Below are positions 57,135 to 61,115 of a DNA stretch of 61,115 nucleotides, in pieces; the first letter of the stretch is position 1; each line of letters begins with the position of its first letter. The DNA is from Prevotella histicola JCM 15637 = DNF00424 (lineage in GTDB: Bacteria > Bacteroidota > Bacteroidia > Bacteroidales > Bacteroidaceae), in NCBI RefSeq assembly GCF_000613925.1, contig NZ_BAJX01000017.1, forward strand, positions 1-61,115. The letters run 5' to 3'. The notes under the pieces are model-generated. The model had not been told where the DNA came from and made no database searches. It saw only the letters and a program-made list of their open reading frames with translations. The translations under genes were made by a program, and so were the position numbers.

Positions 57135-57742
57135 AACAGACTCTCACCAAAGATGGCGTTCTTAATATCCTTCTCGTGGTCGAAAACGAAGCGTGCTACG
57201 ATGGCGCTAAGCAGTGCTGTTGAAGGCAGTTTGATACTTGATGCCGACTTCAAACGGTCGAGAACGCTCTTCAGATCGGAGTCAATATACACCGTCGCAA
57301 GCCTTGAATCACGTGCTTTATAGTCCCGAGCGAGGTCGAGGAACAGTTGCCAGCTGTCTTCACCACTGTCTTTTGCTATCGTATATTCACGTGCCAACTG
57401 TCGTCCTTCAGCCTTTGGGAGCTTCTTTGCAGCTGGTGCTGTACGGTCTTTGACGTCATTTTGCGCCGTCTGTGCAGCATGACGTGTGAAGCTTTCAGCC
57501 TGAACAGGCTGCTGAGCTGCCTTTGCTTCAGCCTCTTTCTTTGCTGCTTCTTCTGCTGCTGCCTGCTCTGCTGCCATGCGTTCTGCCTCTGCAGCAGCTG
57601 CCTCTTCAGCTTTCTTAGCCTCTTCAGCTGCAACGTTCTCGTCGTTATTTGTTGCCGATGGGGTATCGCTACCTCTCTGTGCGTTATGTGCCAGACCAGC
57701 AAGTCCACCAGGCATCACAACCATTGTTTTTTTCTTTGCCAT
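57131..57742 (-). CDS. ParB-like partner of the ParA ATPase (DUF3408-like)
   Basis: The 203-aa protein begins 'MAKKKTMVVMPGGLAGLAHN' and has a long Ala/Glu coiled or disordered segment (about residues 35-90). Its C-terminal domain 'DSRLATVYIDSDLKSVLDRL', then 'LPSTALLSAIVARFVFDHEK', resembles the small DNA-binding domains (DUF3408 or ribbon-helix-helix type) paired with ParA in Bacteroidales. It follows the parA gene by 17 bp. It probably binds a centromere-like site; the 66-bp repeats directly beyond its stop are the obvious candidate. Confidence 0.65.
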   Translation of the reverse strand: MAKKKTMVVMPGGLAGLAHNAQRGSDTPSATNNDENVAAEEAKKAEEAAAAEAERMAAEQAAAEEAAKKEAEAKAAQQPVQAESFTRHAAQTAQNDVKDRTAPAAKKLPKAEGRQLAREYTIAKDSGEDSWQLFLDLARDYKARDSRLATVYIDSDLKSVLDRLKSASSIKLPSTALLSAIVARFVFDHEKDIKNAIFGESLL

Positions 57743-57759
57743 AGTTAATTTATCTATTC

Positions 57760-58422
57760 TTACTTCATTTTCTTTATCATATACTCAAAAGCTTTCTTCA
57801 CAGCATCACGTTGTGTTGCCAAAAGTTCGAAGGTATTCGTTCTTTTCAGCGCTGCCCTACTGTTCACAACGGGTGTAACCTTTCCGAATTTTCCGAAGAG
57901 ATCATCTGTCTCACGCCACATCATCTGCTCGTCAGCAGTACCAATACGGGGGTCAATGCGGTTCGGAACGAAGAAGATTTGCGCATGCATCTGTGGGTTA
58001 TGTTCGCGTAAGGCGTTGAGAACCTGTACGAAAACGCCTGTAGAATCAAGTGTTTTGTCTTCGTATTCATACGGACAAACGATGAAATCAGCATCCACAA
58101 AGAGTGGCGCCAGACCGTCTTCACTGATGTTACCTGGTGAATCGAAGAGCACATAACCATCCACTTGTGCCGCAGAATCCATGAGTTGCTGCATCGTTTC
58201 GGGGTCGGTGACATCGAAATCCTGTACGTTATAAGGTTCATCCCAGTCTTCATAGATCTGTGTATCCTTCTGGCGTTGCATAAGAATGGTCTTCTGTAGG
58301 TCGGTATCTATTATGCATACGGACTTCCCTTTCCATGCAAGATAGTTGGCAAAGAGGATGCACAGCGTGCTCTTCCCTACTCCACCTTTCTGGTTTGCAA
58401 ATACTATTTTCCTATTTTTCAT
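57760..58422 (-). CDS. ParA-family partition ATPase
   Basis: The 220-aa protein has the deviant Walker A 'ANQKGGVGKSTLCILFANYL' (about residues 9-28), 'VCIIDTDLQ' and 'YVLFDSPGN', and lacks an N-terminal HTH. It is thus like the small ParA of plasmids or the TraA-type ParA of conjugative elements. It moves DNA cargo with its partner encoded just downstream. No replication initiator or transfer genes are visible in the window. A 17-bp AT motif (58425-58441) lies directly upstream. Confidence 0.88.
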   Translation of the reverse strand: MKNRKIVFANQKGGVGKSTLCILFANYLAWKGKSVCIIDTDLQKTILMQRQKDTQIYEDWDEPYNVQDFDVTDPETMQQLMDSAAQVDGYVLFDSPGNISEDGLAPLFVDADFIVCPYEYEDKTLDSTGVFVQVLNALREHNPQMHAQIFFVPNRIDPRIGTADEQMMWRETDDLFGKFGKVTPVVNSRAALKRTNTFELLATQRDAVKKAFEYMIKKMK

Positions 58423-58424
58423 TA

Positions 58425-58441
58425 TTTATATATTTATATTT
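58425..58441. repeat. AT-rich 17-mer TTTATATATTTATATTT, copy 1
   Basis: It is identical to 60195-60211 and lies 2 bp before the parA start. The core TTTATATATTTAT also occurs at 60376-60388 and 60477-60489. Confidence 0.7.
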
Positions 58442-58501
58442 TCTTATTTTCAAGCCTTTATATTCTTATGTTTATACATCTTAAAGTAATAACATAAAAA
58501 C

Positions 58502-59242
58502 CTATGTATATGCTTCGTAGGATGTTTTTTTAAGCTTTTTGTCTTCTGTTTCCTCCTCTTCTGAATGGTAAGAGGACAAAGAAAGGATTCTTCTCCATGT
58601 CATCCCAAGTACCGAAATGAGTAGAATATACACCAAAGCTACCACTAAATAAACTGTCAATGACAAGTTAAAGAGAAGAATAGGGAGCAAGAAACCTCCC
58701 ACAAAGAGTAGAAGCAGAATCGAAAAGACCAACGCTCGGTTGGCTAAATGGTACAATCGGTCGGTTGATAAACCTCTTATCATCACCAAAACAAGGAAAT
58801 AAGCGAGCAAACTTATCATCCAGAACAGTGTACTGGCACCATCAAAGAAAGAGAAAAGGTCGGAGTCTTCATCGGTAAAGTAGAACAATCCAACTTTACT
58901 ACACAATGAAGCGCAAGCCAAAGTGCAACCTAAAATGGAAGAAAGCCAACTCACTTTGCGCCATCTGAAGTTCCTTTTCCCTACCCTACACGTGATATGA
59001 CCCAACAAAAAGGCGATTCCTGCCAAAGAGAAACCGACCAAAAGCTCGGAAGAAGCTGATATATAATCGGCTGTTGTGTTCTGTTCTGCAGTGAAAATTC
59101 CACCGTTTATGATGTCTGATTGACTGAAAAGTGCTAACAAATCAACCAAAACACCGAGAAAAAAGAGTGTTGAAAGCCCCGTTGAGAGGTTTTCCTCGAA
59201 TCTTCTTACAGGTAAAAAAGTTAACTTTTTGCTATGTCTCAT
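58502..59242 (-). CDS. Multi-spanning membrane protein, unknown
   Basis: The 246-aa product has about six hydrophobic segments (for example 'LSTLFFLGVLVDLLALF', 'LLVGFSLAGIAFLLGHI', 'LFWMISLLAYFLVLVMI', 'TVYLVVALVYILLISVLG') and a charged C-terminal tail. I recognise no family. It lies upstream of parA on the same strand with a 79-bp gap and may or may not be linked to it. Confidence 0.7.
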   Translation of the reverse strand: MRHSKKLTFLPVRRFEENLSTGLSTLFFLGVLVDLLALFSQSDIINGGIFTAEQNTTADYISASSELLVGFSLAGIAFLLGHITCRVGKRNFRWRKVSWLSSILGCTLACASLCSKVGLFYFTDEDSDLFSFFDGASTLFWMISLLAYFLVLVMIRGLSTDRLYHLANRALVFSILLLLFVGGFLLPILLFNLSLTVYLVVALVYILLISVLGMTWRRILSLSSYHSEEEETEDKKLKKTSYEAYT

Positions 59243-59466
59243 ATCTCAATAAGTACTCGTAAGCTTTATTTGATGTAACAATCCACAAACAAACGTACCA
59301 TAAACTTTCATTTTGTCAACTATCCCCTACCCTATCAAGGCTCATTTTTGCGATATTTTTAAGCGCTCCGCCATTTGCCCGTAAATACTGAAAATATGAG
59401 AGAAATAAAAGCCTTTAAATCACCAATATTTATCAATCAGAGCAAAATCCGACTACCTTCAAAGCA

Positions 59467-60195
59467 TCAATGATAAGCATTCAGGTCGGAATTAGCACTC
59501 TCCTCCTCCGTAATCTCTGTCGTCATCGAAGCACGAAGCGCAATAAATGGCAGCAAGCTAAGCACGAAACCAATCAAAGTGAAGATCGTTCCGTAAGTCT
59601 GAATGGCTGTCATCGTCACACCCCCCACATTATTATATATATAGAGGTAAGTGAAATTACAAAGTGAAGTGAGCAACGGACAAACGAAAACCGACCAACC
59701 GTAAAGGCGAATCATACCGCGGAACTTCCGAATCAGCCCTATTCCAAGAAACAGATTGGTAAAGAATATCGCAATATAACTATTGTCCAGGATGTTACGC
59801 AGCACCATTTCCGTGTGCGACATGGCTGGAACAAGATTACCATCTGCCGTCACATCGCTGACAGGATAACAAGAGACACCTGTCACAAGAAGCGACAAAA
59901 CCATCAGAACGATCACTGCCAACTGCAAGAAGAAGTGTCCCGACTTATGCAAACATCTGCGAAGCACTTCCCACATTGTCAACTGAGTGGCTAAGAGCAA
60001 TACTGCTTCAGCAATCTGAATGGGCGATGCACTCTGCATAGTAGCAAAGGCTTCAACGAAAGAACTCTGTCCATCATTCGGCGTTCCAGTCCAATGGTCA
60101 ATCATACTAACCAGACTGAAAGCAACCAAAAGTCCTATTGCCCAGTTTAATGTCTCACCCTGAAAACCGCTAACAAGGAACTTTTTAATCTTCAT
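59467..60195 (-). CDS. Multi-spanning membrane protein, unknown
   Basis: The 242-aa product has about six hydrophobic segments ('LNWAIGLLVAFSLVSMI', 'FLQLAVIVLMVLSLLVTG', 'IAIFFTNLFLGIGLI', 'YGTIFTLIGFVLSLLPFIAL') and an acidic tail 'EITEEESANSDLNAYH'. Its size and topology resemble the neighbour at 58502, but I see no clear sequence similarity. It is preceded by the second copy of the AT-rich 17-mer. Function not recognised. Confidence 0.7.
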   Translation of the reverse strand: MKIKKFLVSGFQGETLNWAIGLLVAFSLVSMIDHWTGTPNDGQSSFVEAFATMQSASPIQIAEAVLLLATQLTMWEVLRRCLHKSGHFFLQLAVIVLMVLSLLVTGVSCYPVSDVTADGNLVPAMSHTEMVLRNILDNSYIAIFFTNLFLGIGLIRKFRGMIRLYGWSVFVCPLLTSLCNFTYLYIYNNVGGVTMTAIQTYGTIFTLIGFVLSLLPFIALRASMTTEITEEESANSDLNAYH

Positions 60196-60211
60196 TTATA
60201 TATTTATATTT
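60195..60211. repeat. AT-rich 17-mer TTTATATATTTATATTT, copy 2
   Basis: It directly abuts the start codon of the membrane protein gene and is identical to 58425-58441. Confidence 0.7.
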
Positions 60212-61115
60212 AAATAGATTCAGATAAATAAGCACATAAATGCGCCATTATATTTATACACATGCAAATATACACTTAATTATTGAAACAAACAAATACA
60301 TTCAAATGTTTTTAATGATAAAAATAAAAAGAGAAAAAAAGTAAAAGATTAAATACATTTCCACATACTTATACTTTTATATATTTATCTTATTAAGGAA
60401 ACAAATAAAGAGAAAAGAGAAGCAAACAAAAGAAGAGAAACGAGAAGAATTATGATAAAACAAAATATAATACTTATTTATATATTTATGTATTATAAAA
60501 CCAAAACATAGATAATAGTGCATGCTTTATATAATCATACATTCATCTAAACATATAAATAAATACAAATTATACTGCTATTAGAACCGAAGGAACAAAA
60601 GATGAAAAGACCGAGAAGAGGGACTTATCCTGCACTATACCCAAAGGAATATGTCAGGAGCAGCCAGCAAATGATCATAAGGAGAACAAAAGGGCACCGA
60701 CAAAGCTGCCGTGAGCAGGAAGAAAAGCAAAGAAAGTAAGATGATAGAGACAGAAAAGCACACCAGAAGGCATTCAGAATAATCACTAATCAGATATATT
60801 TAAATAAACAAACAAATATATAGAAAATTAATTATTAGTGTTTTAGAAGAAAAAGCGACTAAATATAAAGAGAGAAGCAACACCAAAGAAAAACGAATAA
60901 CGACCCATATAAGACAGAGAGGGCAGACAAGAAGGGCTGCAAAACACAGAGAAAAGAAACAGGATCAGAGGAAAAGAAAAAGACATATCAGCAGCAATGG
61001 AGTGAGGGAAGACTACTTGTGAAAAGCTTAAAAGCGTACCGAACAGGGCTGAGAAAGCAGTATAAAGCTGCAGCTAAGTATGACAAAGAAGACTGTTTAA
61101 GATAATAAATAATTA
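60212..61115. other. Long AT-rich, purine-biased region without supported genes
   Basis: It contains many short poly-A and TATTTA phrases, two further TTTATATATTTAT cores (60376, 60477) and, from about 60560 on, a strong A/G bias on the plus strand. A 45-codon frame at 60602-60739 is too weak to call. I see no DnaA boxes of the TTATCCACA type. Confidence 0.6.

Noticed and set aside
56802..57323. Open plus-strand frame of 173 codons with a 22-residue repeat
   Set aside because: It is produced by the 66-bp tandem repeat having a length divisible by three, has no promoter, and runs antisense into the ParB-like gene.
60602..60739. 45-codon frame starting 'MKRPRRGTYPALYPKEYVRS'
   Set aside because: It lies in purine-biased DNA with no promoter or recognisable family, and the frame is short enough to occur by chance.
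60212..61115. Replication origin
   Set aside because: The DNA is AT-rich and near par-like genes, but there is no DnaA box, initiator gene or clear iteron set in view.

Overview
The window looks like a chromosomal segment of a Bacteroidales bacterium, most likely an oral Prevotella. The signs are promoters of the form TTTG-N19/20-TAnnTTTG, the lack of strong Shine-Dalgarno sequences, a SusC/SusD nutrient-uptake operon, two fimbrillin-type lipoproteins, proteins with T9SS-like C-termini, a FeoA-FeoB fusion and a DUF4738 lipoprotein. The species is inferred from gene content only.

Layout. 0-1.3 kb: 3' end of an IS982-type transposase plus a second, inverted copy of the same IS end. 1.3-9 kb: a coiled-coil lipoprotein, a frameshifted DUF417 gene, a small peptide gene with a fimbrillin/FISUMP lipoprotein, a HAD hydrolase and a secreted M6 metalloprotease. 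9-12.4 kb: initiator tRNA, a membrane-anchored HAD phosphatase and a DUF438/hemerythrin/PAS protein. 12.7-18.2 kb: a peroxide-defence block (ahpF, ahpC, divergent oxyR, an OhrR-like MarR). 18.6-29.5 kb: a cholesterol-dependent-cytolysin-like lipoprotein, a 1256-aa secreted protein with a 53-aa partner, and a second small-peptide/fimbrillin pair. 30.3-37 kb: NimA-like protein, BaiN-like flavoprotein, DUF4738 lipoprotein, FeoAB and a MaoC-like protein. 39-48 kb: one operon of susC, susD, a zinc metallohydrolase lipoprotein, a DUF4302 lipoprotein and a BACON-type lipoprotein. 48.5-52 kb: mrp, a probable toxin-antitoxin pair bracketed by direct repeats, and a beta-carbonic anhydrase. 53-60 kb: tRNA-Arg, TRIC-type channel, 2-hydroxyacid dehydrogenase, rarA, a ParA/ParB-like pair and two membrane proteins, followed by about 0.9 kb of very AT-rich DNA.

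The most striking content is non-coding. Nine intergenic arrays contain a 15-mer (AAAAGGGCRYCTTTT, either orientation) repeated at exactly 22-bp steps. Six of them lie next to a stem-loop, and one stem differs by a compensatory base pair. These arrays and several other repeat families form composite modules of 0.3-1 kb with a fixed internal order. Other tandem repeats have units of 44 or 66 bp, also multiples of 22.

Eight genes, including ahpF, susC and susD, are interrupted by single-base indels. This more likely reflects consensus errors in the assembly than real gene decay, so these genes are annotated as broken with the shift site given.
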